From positions 696,684 to 760,683 of the forward strand of contig CAJNDS010002546.1 of NCBI GenBank assembly GCA_905221605.1: a DNA stretch of 64,000 nt. Reading direction: 5' to 3'. Origin of the DNA: Symbiodinium natans (taxonomy: Eukaryota; Sar; Dinophyceae; Suessiales; Symbiodiniaceae). Shown here piece by piece: positions 1 to 12,420 of this stretch. Below the pieces are notes generated by a model, which saw only the letters and a program-made list of their open reading frames with translations, was not told the origin of the DNA and ran no database searches. The position numbers were made by a program, and so were the translations under genes. The first letter of the stretch is position 1, and each line of letters begins with the position of its first letter.

Positions 1-2560
1 ATAAAACACAAGAAAGGAACTCATATGATAAAGCAGTGGAAAGGTAAGCAGAGGGTGACTCCTTGCGCGTGAGCCTTTCCATAATACTCCATCATATTCA
101 TCCTCTCGGCCTATCTCTTCTGTTCCTTTCCTTACTCTTCTCCTTCTCATAGTTCTTCCTTTTTGTTTTTCTCATTTCGAAAAGAAAGAGGGAAGGGAGA
201 AACAAGGGAGAGAGAATAGATAAAGAAGAGTGCCATCTTCTCTGCGCCTTGTTTTGTCTCTCCCTCTTCTCTATTCATCTGTCTTCTATTCTCTTCCTTG
301 CTCTTCCCATTAAATATGCAATCCTTGGTATCTCTCCTCTCTCCTTCTCTCTTCCTCCAACAGATGTGCTTTTGGATCGTTTTCTGCATCTTCAAGCGAG
401 AAAAAAGGACACAGACTGCGATTAAAAGGGACGCCCATGTTGGATTGGCAGCAAGCCCAGCTGATGCTCATGATTCTCTCTCTTTCCCTACACATGGGCG
501 ATGGAACGGGTGTCCTTTTCAATCGTTTTCTGCATCTTCAAGAGAAACAGGGACACCCCACAAGAAGGAAAAGCAACATAAGAGATAGGGAGGGAAATTG
601 ACCCTTTCCTCTCTTCTTATCTGCTATTTTTCTTATTCGCTTCAAAAAGCAACATAAGGGAAAGGGGATTTCCTGAAGAGGAGAGAGGGAACCTATCTGT
701 GAAAAGCAAGAATGGTTTTTTCTAGTTCGAAAGGGAATAGGGAGAGACAAGGGAGAGATGATATGTACAGCTTTGCGCCTTATTTTGTGATTCCGTCTCC
801 TTGCTTCCTGTCTCTTCTATTCCTTGCAGCACGCTTCGGGAAACATAGCATCCTTGTTATCTTTCCTCTCTCACTTCCCTTTCCCTTCTCTTCTTCCGCT
901 TCCTTTTAACTGATAAAACACAAGAAAGGAACTCATATGATAAAGCAGTGAAAAGGTAAGCAGAGGGTGACTCCTTGCGCGTGAGCCTTTCCATAATACT
1001 CCATCATATTCATCCTCTCGGCCTATCTCTTCTGTTCCTTTCCTTACTCTTCTCCTTCTCATAGTTCTTCCTTTTTGTTTTTCTCATTTCGAAAAGAAAG
1101 AGGGAAGGGAGAAACAAGGGAGAGAGAATAGATAAAGAAGAGTGCCATCTTCTCTATTCATCTGTCTTCTATTCTCTTCCTTGCTCTTCCCATTAAATAT
1201 GCAATCCTTGGTATCTCTCCTCTCTCCTTCTCTCTTCCTCCAACAGATGTGCTTTTGGATCGTTTTCTGCATCTTCAAGCGAGAAAAAAGGACACAGAAT
1301 GCGATTAAAAGGGACGCCCATGTTGGATTGGCAGCAAGCCCAGCTGATGCTCATGATTCTCTCTCTTTTTCCCTACATATGGGCGATGGAACGGGTGTCC
1401 TTTTCAATCGTTTTCTGCATCTTCAAGAGAAAAAGGGACACCCCACAAGAAGGAAAAGTAACATAAGAGATAGGGAGGGAAATTGAAGAACTCCTCATTG
1501 TACTTGGTCATTCCCTTTCCTCTCTTCTTATCTGCCCATTTTCTGTGCGCCTTGTTTTGTCTCCCCCTCTTCTCCCATCATCTCTCTTCTGGTCTTTTCT
1601 TTGCTCTTCCCATTAAAAATGCAACCCTTTTTATGTCTCCTCTCTCCTTCTCTCTCCCTCCTCTTCTCCTGTTCCCTTCTAAACGACAAAAACGCAAGAA
1701 AGGAAGAATAAGAGGGGAATGGAGGCCCTGTTCCTTTTCCTCTTTCAATGGATGGGGGAAGTGGGCGGAGTTGGCCCCTTGCCCGTACACCCTCCCCATG
1801 CTTCAGCAAACCCCTCCTCTCGCCCTATCGCCTCTGTTTTTTTCCTTGTGCCCAAACGGAAAACGAAAACGGGTTCCTTTATATGTTCATTGTCCTTCCT
1901 TTTGTTTTTTTATTTCACAGGGAAAAGAACCAGAGAAGAGGAAGATAAGAACGAGAGGTGAGATGAAAACGGCACCATCTTCTCTTTGCCTTATTTTTGC
2001 ACCTCCCTCTCCTGTCTTAATTTCTCTTCCACTCTTTTTTTCCATTGCTCTTCCCATAATATTGCATTCCTTTTGATAACTCACAGGAAATTAAAATGGC
2101 CTCCTTGTTGTCTCTCCTCTCTCACTTCCCTTTCCCTTCTCTCCTTCTGTTTCCTTTTAATTTTAACTGATAAAACACAAGAAAGGAGCTTGTAAAATCA
2201 AGCAGTGGAAGGGTAAGCAGAAGGTGACTCCTTGTGCGTGGACCTTTGCCGTACTTCACCATACCCCTCTTTTCGGCCTATCTCTTCGGCTCTTTTCCTA
2301 ACCCTTCTTCTTTTCATCTTTCTTTTTGTTTTTCTCATTTCGAAAAGACAGAGGGAACGGAGAGATAAGGGAGAGAGGATAGATAAAGAAGAGTACCATC
2401 TTCTTTGCGCCTTGTTTTATCTCTCTTCTATTCTTTTCTTGGCTCTTCCCATGAAAATCGTGTTCCTCTTATCTTTCCCTCCTTCTCTCCCTTCTCTTCT
2501 CCTCACGAGAGCCTTCGACTTTAGGATTGAGGAGAAAAAGAGAAGAGAAAAGAGGAACTA
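1..2560. repeat. Tandem repeat of about 0.9 kb, purine/pyrimidine-skewed
   Basis: The segment beginning ATAAAACACAAGAAAGGA at position 1 recurs almost identically at 913, and a more diverged copy starts near 2170. Copies 1 and 2 differ by a 29-base deletion near position 240. After about 1480 the second copy diverges and lengthens. Each unit alternates TCTCTTC-rich pyrimidine runs with GAGAAAG-rich purine runs. Frames across it encode only Ser/Phe/Leu- or Arg/Lys/Glu-rich sequence with no domain, so I call no gene here. Confidence 0.85.
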
Positions 2561-2869
2561 CCTGGTTCTTGTTCCTGAGGCCTCCATAGTACGACTGACG
2601 TGACAGCAGCGTACCCTCGTGGAAACGTAAGAAAACCCGAGTCCCAGCTTCCAAATAAACCCTATTAAAGCCACCCACCCCCCCCCCCCTTCCCAAAGTA
2701 CTCTTATCCTTATTCCAAGACCCAGAAAGGGTGATTGTCGGAAAGCCCGAATCGGCTGGAGCCCTTTGCTGAGCCGATGACGGGGGAGGTGGTCTACAGG
2801 AGCCACCGCGGTGGCAACCTCATAGAGGCCTCGGGCCCGAAACCAATCTCTTGACCCGGAAGGAAAACA

Positions 2870-4490
2870 TGAATGCTGTCAATTTTTGCAAGATAGCATG
2901 ACTGACGACGGCATGTGCACCCCTTGTCAGTCCTTCTGCAGCAGCCTCACCCACAACGCCCCGGCTTGTCGAGCTCTGATACCTTGAAATGAACTCGATG
3001 TCAAACAATCGAAAAAAGCGAAAGAGAAATCTCTCGCGTCCCAGGCGCTGGACTTCGTCTTGTCCACCACCTTTTGGATGCATTTCCGAGCGTAGGTGGT
3101 CGGCGGAAGCAGAACCTGCTCAACCGCCGGGTCTCGGAACATCTCTGCCGCCAAGGCCAGGTCCAAGAAAGTCGCCATCTGTTGGTTGATTATGGCCCCG
3201 AAGGTCTTCTTGGCGATGACTCGGGCGCCCTTCTGGCTCTCCGTCGCTCCCTCTGCAGTCGGCCATGCTTTCTCAGCCAAGCTCTCCGTATGTCCCTCAC
3301 CAGGCCACCTAAGCCATCGTTGCCTCTTACTCTGACAGGGTCGAAAAGGTTTTCCTTACCCATCCTGAACTGCTCCGAGAGCCTGTCGATGGCTCGGTGG
3401 CATAGGAAGACGTTTCCGCCGAAGCTCATGTAGAACTCGTGAAAAGCATCACGGTTCTTCTCTGCCTATGACGTATCAGTGGCTAGCAAGTCAGCCAAGA
3501 ACACCAAATTCAGCCCCGTCTTGGGCAAGCTGCCTGAGCTAGCAAGAGCAAACTTGGAAAAGCCCAAAGCCGCGCACTCCTGTGCCACATCCTGAGACAA
3601 ACCCCACTCTCCCAGCACTGTCAGCATGGTCTCATTTTCGACCTCCGGAACCACGTTCGACTTGAGGGCGTCAAACTTGTTGAAGCCAAGGTTTTGCAGA
3701 CCCAGTGGAAAGGTGTAGAGGCGACCGGAATCACGCCGACCTTGCGATCCTGCTTTGTCAGTGCAACCAAGAGCTGGAGAGCATTGGGGGCAGCTTCTCG
3801 CTTGGCGGTGTTCTCACCATTGCCATTCCTTGTCGGGGACGCTGTGTTGGCTTCATCGACGATGATGACTGGAAGCTCGCTATCGGCAACAGCAACTCCT
3901 CCGGCTTGGGAATATCCAGCAGCTCGGACAATGCCAGCTCTGCTCCCCAGACGCAGCATCGTCGCTGTTACTGCCCGTGAAACTCTGTTTGCATGCTGTC
4001 TGAGCGATGGTCTTGAGCGTTGCCAGGGGCTTTACAAGAAAGGGGGGGCAGCGTTTGTCACTCCATGTGCTCTTTGCTTGCGCGTGCAAGCATTCCAAGT
4101 GGTTTGTCGACTCCGGCTTTGGTGGTTTACGCATGTCGAAGTAGAGCAATGCAGCGTCATCGCCAGCTTTGTCAGCGAGGGTCTTCACAATCTTGGTCTT
4201 GCCCGAAGACTTACCCCCCAATGACGAGGTGCAAGCCTTTGTTTCCCATAGCCTGACAAGGCTTGCGTGACATCTTGAGTGGTATCACATTTGCTTTACG
4301 ATCTCCTCTGCCATTCAAAGAAACAGACAACAAACCCATCAAGACCAGAAAGCTCCATCGCGCCGCCTTCTTCAATGCTTCCATGAACTCCTCACGCCCA
4401 GCAATCCCCTCACATCTTCCACGTATTGCTCAGGGCTCACGCCCTTGTCTCGGGCGGCGCCTTGGATGCCTTTCGGAATACTGAAGGTCG
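2870..4490 (-). pseudogene. Frameshifted P-loop ATPase (AAA/ATPase_2-like)
   Basis: Read on the minus strand, the segments run in order. First comes a lead-in near 4490-4360 containing SPEQYVEDV and, one frame over, AGREEFMEALKKAA, which resembles the GRE motif ahead of the Walker A in archaeal-type ATPases. Then a Walker A, GGKSSGKTK, near 4205-4185 followed by LLYFDMRK. Then a Walker B, LPVIIVDEANTA, near 3875-3840. Then helical C-terminal parts around 3660-3470 and 3280-2930. At least two frame changes are needed: near 4385, and in a six-G run just before GKSSGKT at about 4211, where one extra G breaks the reading. More frame changes follow between 3960 and 2930. Such ATPases are expanded in dinoflagellates and include relatives of crinkler/RHS-type NTPases (family knowledge); that assignment is uncertain. 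Some breaks could be unrecognised introns or assembly errors. Confidence 0.65.
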
Positions 4491-7439
4491 CGTGGGGGTG
4501 GCAGATCCAAGCCAAAACACAAGGTAGAATCACCGCAAACTGCGTTTCTCTTGTGAGCCATGGGGCTCAAGAGCTTGATTTGAAGGCAAGTCCACACCCT
4601 GCCGCTTCACTGTGTTGATGTTCAATCTAATTATCGTGGAACTGCGGTCGCCAAGACTGAGCTGCGAGTGTTACGGCAGTTTCGCAAAGGCCGAAACTGA
4701 ACAGTCGAGCCGAAAGCTGCCCCAAAGGAGCGCACAGTCACCCAAAAGACCTGTACAGGTTTCAGATCGCGTGGCACCTAGTCAACATAGCACCCTGTCA
4801 AGCCTTGTGTCTTGAGCCTCTGTTTTCGCCACATGGTGGCATGCGCAAAGTGCTTAGACCTCCAAACGCGAGTACCTTCAGGCGCCCTATGGCCTAAGCT
4901 GGAGATCTCTGAATTGCAGCGAGGTCCTGGGAACTTGGAAACCTGGCACATGGGCGCCTGCAACCCTCAACCAACATCCCAAACCCGGATTCGCAGGGTA
5001 AGGGGGCCGCTCTTTTCAACTTCTGAGGACGAATGGAAATCAGCCAAAACCTCCAAACCATGTTGTTTGCCAAACCAAATCAGCCCTTTAAGCCCTATAT
5101 AGGCTTTGCAACCGCTAAAACTCAGAAAGCTTGTAAATGGTAGCCGGCAGCATGCTACTAGTGCCTGCAAAATTACGCAAGCCCAGGCTCCCCTGCACCG
5201 CCGACCTGTGACATCGCCTTGCCGCGCAAAGAAGAAAGCCAAACCAATAGCCCCAGCTGCGGCCGCAATGGCCGGAAGCCCAGACATCGGGTTTACGATT
5301 CCATGTTTGAGGCTCTTCCTGACGACTTTGAGGACACCAAGCAACTGTTAGTGTGCTAGTCCATGCCTCCTGCATTACAACCCTGCTGTGGTCTAGAGTC
5401 TAAAGATCATTCTATTCAAAAAGCACAAGCAACTCTACTCGATGCGATTACCGTGCTGTACTGTATTGGCATCATGAGGTCGTACTCTGGACTTCCTGAC
5501 CTTTGCTAGTGGTGAAGCTCATACACTTGTGATTCCAATTAAATTCTGAGGGCTGGAAGACCAAATGTGGCAGCATCAGGAGAAATAACTCATGGCTGGG
5601 CCTGCGGCAGACAGACTTGGAGTCACCAGTTTTCTGAAGTTCGCATCCCATGCTTTCTCGACAGCCCGGCCCCAATCCGCAACCGAGGCCCCCCCCGGCC
5701 TCCAAGTAAACACCAGACAGCCTTGCAACCATCTTCGCCATGTCATCATGCCCGGACGGCGAGCCCCCAAGCGAACTCAACCCACAAGGCCCAGCAGGCA
5801 TGCAAAACCACAGCAGAAATCCTGAAAGCCCCCTGTAAAGCCACAGCCCGACAGCAACTCAAAAAGCGCCCTAGTGACCCTAGTGTCTCGAAGTTGCTGA
5901 CAAATTGTCCATTCCAAGATTGAAGCGCTGCACTTTTTCTTCGGCGCTTGAGCCGACCAGTCCCGAAACTTCGCTGTTGCTGCAGGAAATCCTCCGGTCC
6001 AGCAAGGTCCAATCCTGTGCCGGTAGAATTTCGAGATTGCGACATTTGGCCTTGAGCTTCTAGGGATTTGAAACTAAGACCCTGAGTCATAAACATCTGC
6101 ACCCAACCATGATTACTACTTCTATGTACATACTAGGATACTACGATTGTTACTATGCCAGCCCTTACTTGGAGAAGCTCTAAACTCAAACCTAGGCAAA
6201 CCCGTTGCAGCCAAGTCGCTCGTGCAGACCTCGGGGCGAAAATATCAAATGCAGAAGGCCTGGTTGGAAGGTTATCCATACAGGCAGGGTTGTCCATGCA
6301 GGCAAGAGCAGCCGAACATCCGCACAAATGTGCGTCAAAGGCCCTGGATGTCCATCTACAGAGGCTCAAATACAACGAGCGGCATTTGCCTGGCGATTGT
6401 CTCAGCCCGTGTCCCGGCAAGGAGGAGGAGCCTGGGAGGGGCTTGGGCTCTGTGTGACATGGTTCTCCGCGTGCTCAAGTGCCCTGGTGCAAACACCAGG
6501 TTAAATGCCATTCTACTGTAAGCGATGAATCAACACATGTTGTCATGCAGCAGCGGCTCTGCCGGTGTACTGCTTGTAGATCCACGAATAAGCATGCGAT
6601 GCTAATGCTGCTCACTGTTCCAGACTACTCAGGTCTTGAATTGCATCGCTCTCGTGCAGCTGCTGTATTCGAGCAAGGGCTGTCGCTTCAAAGGCTGCCC
6701 TGTGGGGCAGCGTGGTATACCGCTGATTGTTCAAAGCGTGGCTCGTGGATGTCCCATGCACGTATCCGTGATACTCTGCAATCAATTACGTCGACAAGCC
6801 GAGACGCTCGTCGCTCAAAGTGACATCCCAAGCTCCACTTGCATCCTGAGATCAGGACTATGTGGGTGCCTCGTTTCAGCTCTCCTGACTGCAGGCTTTT
6901 TGGGGTCCACGCCCTGGTCCTTCATCCCAAAAATCATGAGGCCGGCACCGTTTTGGGGTTTTGTGGCCTTTCAAGGCCTCTTGGGGCATTCCAATTTGTC
7001 TCGCGGCCAAACTGGCCGGTTTACTTGCACGTTTGTCGAGCCTTTGTGGGATGGTCCCTTTGTTCGACACCTCCCCCCTCCCCACCCTTCCAAAGAAAAA
7101 ACAGAATAAAAAAGAAAAAAGAGAGAGGAAGCACTACAGAAACAGCCACGTGAACATTCTTTTTTAAAGCCCGATTTCAATTGCCCAGGCGCCATCTCCG
7201 AGTGGCCGATCCGGAGCCCGGGCCACTTTACCTGTACGTGTCTCCAGAAGCTATCATGAAAACATGCTATTCCTTTGGGCTTCATATGGAGGCTTACGAT
7301 ATTCAAGGGTACCATTCTTGGGGTCCTCATTATAAGGGAATCCTACCAACAAAGTTGGTTTTTTGTATTAGGAGCCCTGGTTATCGTAAACCCCTGTATG
7401 ATTAAGCTAACCACAGAATTCCTGAAGGGACTGCGACGG
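4491..7439. other. Gene-poor stretch with weak exon-like frames
   Basis: No confident gene. One plus-strand frame ending at a stop at 5359 (containing MFEALPDDFEDTKQLL) is exon-like, but an overlapping minus-strand frame with a hydrophobic stretch (near 5280-5220) is equally open. Around 7083-7140 there is an A-rich run following a C-rich run. Nothing else was recognised. Confidence 0.4.
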
Positions 7440-7540
7440 TTGCGGCGCTCTTACCCTGAACCCTCATAAACCCCAAAACCACGAAACCCTAAGCCCCCTA
7501 AACCCTATAAACCCTAAACCCTAAACCCAAAACCCTCAGC
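7440..7540. repeat. Interstitial telomere-like CCCTAAA array, degenerate
   Basis: Several CCCTAAA and variant units (CCCTCATAAA, CCCTATAAA, CCCAAAA) lie between 7456 and 7537. The plant/dinoflagellate-type telomere unit is TTTAGGG. The array is short and imperfect, so this is an internal array rather than a chromosome end. Confidence 0.8.
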
Positions 7541-8439
7541 TGCAGCACCTTGGAAACGAAGCTTCCGGCTGAGGCCGCGAGCGCTGCCATGGGCATCGTT
7601 AGCCTGGGCGTCTATCCCCGAGGTCTAGCAGACTTGGGCATTCCTAGAAACCTGTTTTAAACACCTTTTTTTGCCGATGTGTAAAGCTTAGTGTGGTTTT
7701 CTTTGATGGTATTACCTTTTGCGAGCCCCTTCAATGCAGCCCAATTCCCAGTGCAACACCACTCACACCACGACACAATCAAGACTCCCGTGTGCATTGT
7801 CCGTGTCAGAGTAAGGTGATGCAGGGGCCTGAATATCTAGAATGGGGTTCTGGGGGTTAGAATTATGTACGGACCCTAGTGACTAGTCCGAGCCCTATAT
7901 TATTCCTTTTTTGCTTGCTTCTCTTTGCCCGCCAGGCACGCCTGTCAGGAGCGAGTCGGCTATGAAACATGCGGAAACCAACACTTAGGTCACGGTTTTT
8001 AGGGCATCAGGGCAGAACAGGAGGCAGCATTCTCTGAACCTAAAGCCCTGACTCTGAACGCTTGAGCTGAGCATCAACCGCACCTCAACCCTACTGAGGA
8101 AATTGTCGGGCTTCTTGCTGCAGATGGCGCTGGAATCACCTACAAATCCATGTCGGATCCTGACCGACAAGCTGCACTCAAGAGATAGTAGGGCCGGGTC
8201 AAAGTTGCTGGGAACCTAAAGTAGCTAGCTCAGTCTGCCCCGCTCACAGGAAAACAGCGCTCTTTCATCGGCATGCCCAGACGGAGCCTGAGCAAAGGAT
8301 GCAAATTGGGATGTTCCCCCTTATACTAACCGTCCTTAATAGGGATTCTACTCCCTATTATAGTCCCTATAAGGGACCTTCCGCAGTATCCAAAGTCCAT
8401 AGAGTCTTGAAGGATGTCGCCGGAGCCATCTAAAAAGAA
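7541..8439. other. No gene seen
   Basis: No frame with recognisable domains. Near 8325-8390 the sequence repeats short CCTTATA/CCCTATTATAGG palindromic pieces (for example CCCTATTATAGTCCCTATAAGGGA), which resemble motifs near 31.8 kb and 49.6-49.75 kb. Confidence 0.4.
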
Positions 8440-8960
8440 AAGATCCAAAACTTCCAAAAGTCACAAACAATTCGGGACGAAGTCCCCAATTCAACAAAAC
8501 TCCAAAAACTCAAAAACACCCAAAATTCCCAAAAATCTCAAAAATCCCAGCAAAGCCTAAGCTTATCCAAAAGTCCAAAACGGACGGGACTACGTACCCA
8601 CGTGCCTGGCCCGTGCCCTGGCCCGAGCCCTGGACCCATAGGCCTGGAATTCTTTGGAACGTGAACTTAAAAAGCAGAAAAAGTCCAACAATTCCGAAAA
8701 ACTATGGGTCCTGGGCACGGGCCAGGCACATGGGTACAGGACATAGTCCAGTCCGTTTTGGGAATTTGTGGAATTTTCAGAGTTCTTCGAAGTCTTTGGG
8801 CTCTTTTGGATCTTTGGCACATGGTCCCGATGTTTCTTTTGAAGTTTCCAGTTTACTTTCCAAAGGTTTCACGGCCTGTGGGTCCCAGGCCTTTGGCCAG
8901 ACGTGCGGGCGCAGGACGTATAGTCCCATGCGTTTTGCAATTTTGGATTCTTTGGAATAC
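8440..8960. repeat. Imperfect inverted repeat with a third direct copy
   Basis: Left arm 8574-8640 (reading CCAAAACGGAC to TGGACCCATA) is the inverted counterpart of 8702-8762 (CTATGGGTCC to GTCCGTTTTGG), with a spacer of about 60 bases. The left arm carries a 12-base duplication within its GGCCC-rich part. Outer flanks extend the symmetry: A-rich, C-punctuated on the left (8440-8573) and T-rich, G-punctuated on the right (8763-8810). A further diverged direct copy of the right arm begins near 8874. This could be a MITE-like or hairpin-forming dispersed repeat; no target-site duplication was identified. Confidence 0.75.
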
Positions 8961-9660
8961 CGGGTAGAACTTTTTGAAGTTGGACATGGGACATTGAACC
9001 CGGAATTTTCGAACTGGTTGCTTGGGTCCGGGTCATGGCCCCGCCTGTTAAATTTCAAAAGGTTTTTTAGACGGAGAGCACTGCTAACGACACATTTTCA
9101 CAACCATGAATGGACGAGCCGCTGCTATCTTTGCTGCTTTTCATTCACGCTGCAAAACAGGTTTTTGGAGCCTTTCGAATCGTAGAGCTGGCACATGGTC
9201 CCTGCATTTGTCTTCTTTTGAAACGTGCAAGGGGGTGACGATGAGGGTGTTCTGGAGCATCAATAGAAGGGCAAACAAAGGCTCGTCCATTCGTGGTTGT
9301 GCAAATGCATCTTCAGAAGGGGGTTCTTCTTTTCAAGACTAGCATTAAGGGTTTTGCGGGGGCACTGCGCAGGTGCGAGGAGTGTCCCAGTAGCTGTCTT
9401 CCATTTCCTTCAGAACTCAGCAAAGCCGCAACGAAAAATGTGGGCGCGAAGCTAAAGTGCTCTTCGGGGTTGGTTCCGGGGGGGGGGGGGGGGGGAGGTA
9501 AGCTACAGGGTTTCATATGTACATAGGGGGTATGTATTTGAAATACAAAGAGGGTAGGGCGTAGATAACTAAGGGCATACGCAGATCACTCTTGAAAGTA
9601 ATATACATGTAGATGTGTATATATACACACATGTATATGTATATGTACGTGCCTTGAATG
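8961..9660. other. No gene; poly-G run and TA-rich microsatellite
   Basis: A run of 17 G sits at about 9479-9495. An ACATGTATATG-type alternating purine-pyrimidine stretch lies at about 9599-9652. No coding signal was recognised. Confidence 0.6.
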
Positions 9661-12290
9661 CCCCAACACTGACCTTCAAATCCTAAACCTCAACCCTGAA
9701 ACTCCTGAAAACCTAAAACTGAAACACGGACACCTGTAATGGGTCCCTTTCTGTATGCATACTGTAACAAAAAACATAATCATACGAATAATGAATCATG
9801 GTACTTCCAATAGCCATGATAGGACGAATAACAGTACTGTAATAATAACAAAAATGTATCCGGAGTGGGAGACAATAGTCATAGTCACTCAAGGCCAGGC
9901 TGCGTATTGTCCAACCAGGCCACGGAAACAATCGGAATTCGATGTTGCTTGGCAAACTCGTACCTAAGTGCTAAATATGATGCAACGGAAGGTTCTTGCT
10001 CCAAGAGGGCATGAAACGGCATTGCACAAGAAGTTGCTTCGGCCGCTGCAAGCAAAAAAATGCAAGGATGATCGAACAAGGCCCTACAGTAAGGGGCCCT
10101 AAGCCACTCCAGTCCTTGCTTTGTGAGGAAGCACAACTATCTCACGCATTCCTGCACCGAGAACCCGAAAATAGCCTGAAGCCTCGAATCATCGTCCCGA
10201 TCTCGAAACGCCGTGGCCCTAGCCATACAAGTCAGGAGGCTTTTCGCCCTGGCTCGCGCCAGCGATAAGGTGCGTGTGGGCTATCGTGAGCTCCTTGGGG
10301 CGATTTGCGCACGCGGCACTACTCCGTACTCCAAAGGAGCAGGCCCTGAACCCGCACAGTCAAACTGCCCTCAAGCCCTGAGCCCTCATCCCTCCACCCC
10401 CCCACTGCCAGGCCCCCGTAACCGTAAACTTCGGAAGCCCGCTTGTCGTTGCCACGGTTCCTCGGTACATTGGGCCCCCAGCAGCTGGGCCGCCATAACG
10501 ACAGCCTCCTTGGAGCCTCGGCATATCTCTGCCTGTATTATGTTTACTAAGTTTACTAGTAGGGTGGAGGACTTTTGTGGGGTTTCGTGTTTGGGGATCT
10601 CGATGGCAAGTTGAGCATGCCAGCCCTAAAACCCTGGAACCCTACAACCCTACAACAAGCAGATCCGTCAAGCTGATGGACTGCTGCGCACTACTTTTGC
10701 ACCCTTTGGGGCGGGCAGGCCCTGTTATGAAACCCCGCAATGGCCGGTTTCCGGACCCAAGTGGCCTGCTCGCAGGCGGGTGGTGCTCAACAGCAGACCT
10801 TACAAGGCATTCCAACATGCGTTCGGAAGGCAAAGGGAAAGGCACTCGCTATAGTCACTGTATGATTTGGGTCGGGTTGGGTACATAAGAGTTGACGTGT
10901 GCAATTTCGTGGTGGGGGCTTTGGCTGTTCGGCACGGGCCATAGCAAGCAGTTCCTGCAAAATCCCTCCCCGTACCTTGTGCGCACAACAACTTCACGCC
11001 CTCACGTTCACGACCGTCGAAATCCGAAAACCTTGCCAGCAGAAGCTCTAAACCTATACACCTAAAACACTCAAACCTCAACAGCCCCTTGAGCGGGGAC
11101 GACCTTGCACTCGCTCAAGGACGCAAATCTCTTGCTTAAACAGCCAAGCAGCCCTCCATGAGCCTTGGAGCATAGCATCCGAAGACCTCAGGTGGTGTTG
11201 TAGTTGTTACTTGCAGCACGTCCTAGTGTGCAGCAGCTCGAACAACGAAAAAGCATGTCCGTCCTGTCGCTGTACACAGGCTCTCCAGGCAACTGAGATA
11301 CACAACATGCCCTACATTCGCAAAAACCTGTGTCCACCATAGTGCTGGCTTGGACAAGCAAACTTAGGCAAGAGCCTACACCTGCTGGCTTGCGTTGAGG
11401 AGCTCCGCTTGCTTTCAGGATGTGAGACTGTCTTTGGGTGCCTGGGCCTAGGTCCCACCTGCCCAAAAGCTTGTGCTCAGCTCGCGGCCCCCGGAGTTTC
11501 GTTGCTGCTACCAACGCAGCCAGCAATGCACGAGCGGAAAGAGCCTTAGCGCCATGCTTGCACATGTGCACAAGCTTCCGTTTGGGTGCCGACTATCGAG
11601 CCCTCGCATGGCACGACCCAAAGACTAAGAGGATAATAAACAAGCAAAGCAACCCAACAGAAGCCGGAGGGACATGCAATTGAAGAACAACAGACGCCCT
11701 GTACGATGGGCCTGGTATTAATGCGATTGCAGCTTCCAAACCCCATTCAGTGAGTTGGGTCTCACGGTTGCACATCCAGGGTGCTGAAGGGGGCACCGAT
11801 GGAGGCGCAGCCAATCCTTCCCGGGTCACTCTGACATGCGAAATTTCTGACCCTTTGGAAGGGCATGTAAACTCTGGGTAGTGCGCGGCAGCCGCCAACA
11901 ACCCCAAAACCCCCACACACCCTTACCCCACTCGAACTCATGGTTTTTGTTTGCTAAAAGTGCAGGGTGGGGTAGGGCCTTCGTGAGATTGAGAGCTCAA
12001 GGCCGGGCAAGGCAGCTCTCGAAAAACATGCTCAGCATCCTCGCCGCTCGCCGGCTCTCACGGATACCGGTTTCAGAGCTAGGGACGCCCCTAAATCCCC
12101 CCAACATGCAGGAAAGCCTTAACTTCCTGGAAGGCCCCAAAAACTCAGCAGCTGTTCAGAAAACTTCCGATCCGAGTCGGTCCGATGTCTCGGAAGTTGC
12201 CGGCCCGCCACGCAGCTGGCCCTCAACCAGGCGCCGCGGAAGAGCCTTTGGGGGATTTGATTCCTACAGGGACGGAGTGCTGGTCTGTGT
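9661..12290. other. Gene-poor stretch
   Basis: Open frames on both strands lack known motifs. A minus-strand frame near 11570-11390 (containing LSARALLAALVAATKL) and a plus-strand frame near 12000-12270 look mildly exon-like but have no family I recognise. Short telomere-like fragments occur near 10625-10655 (CCCTAAAACCCTGGAACCC). Confidence 0.4.
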
Positions 12291-12420
12291 ATACATATAT
12301 ATATATATATGATTATGTATTATATTTGCGGTGTATTGCCCTATCTACATACACTTTTACACACATGTTTTACATTTACGTGTATTTTCTTATGCTTATT
12401 GTATTATTTATTACCTAGAA
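12285..12420. repeat. TA-rich microsatellite tract
   Basis: (TA)n runs at about 12290-12311, then AT-rich sequence with ACATACAC and ACACACATG elements up to 12415. The low GC stands out from the neighbouring DNA. Confidence 0.8.

Noticed and set aside
4552-4570. GTGAGCCATGGGGCTCAAG resembling the dinoflagellate spliced-leader end
   Set aside because: The match to the spliced leader (…AGCCATTTTGGCTCAAG) has gaps and mismatches and no retrocopied gene follows on plus; probably chance.
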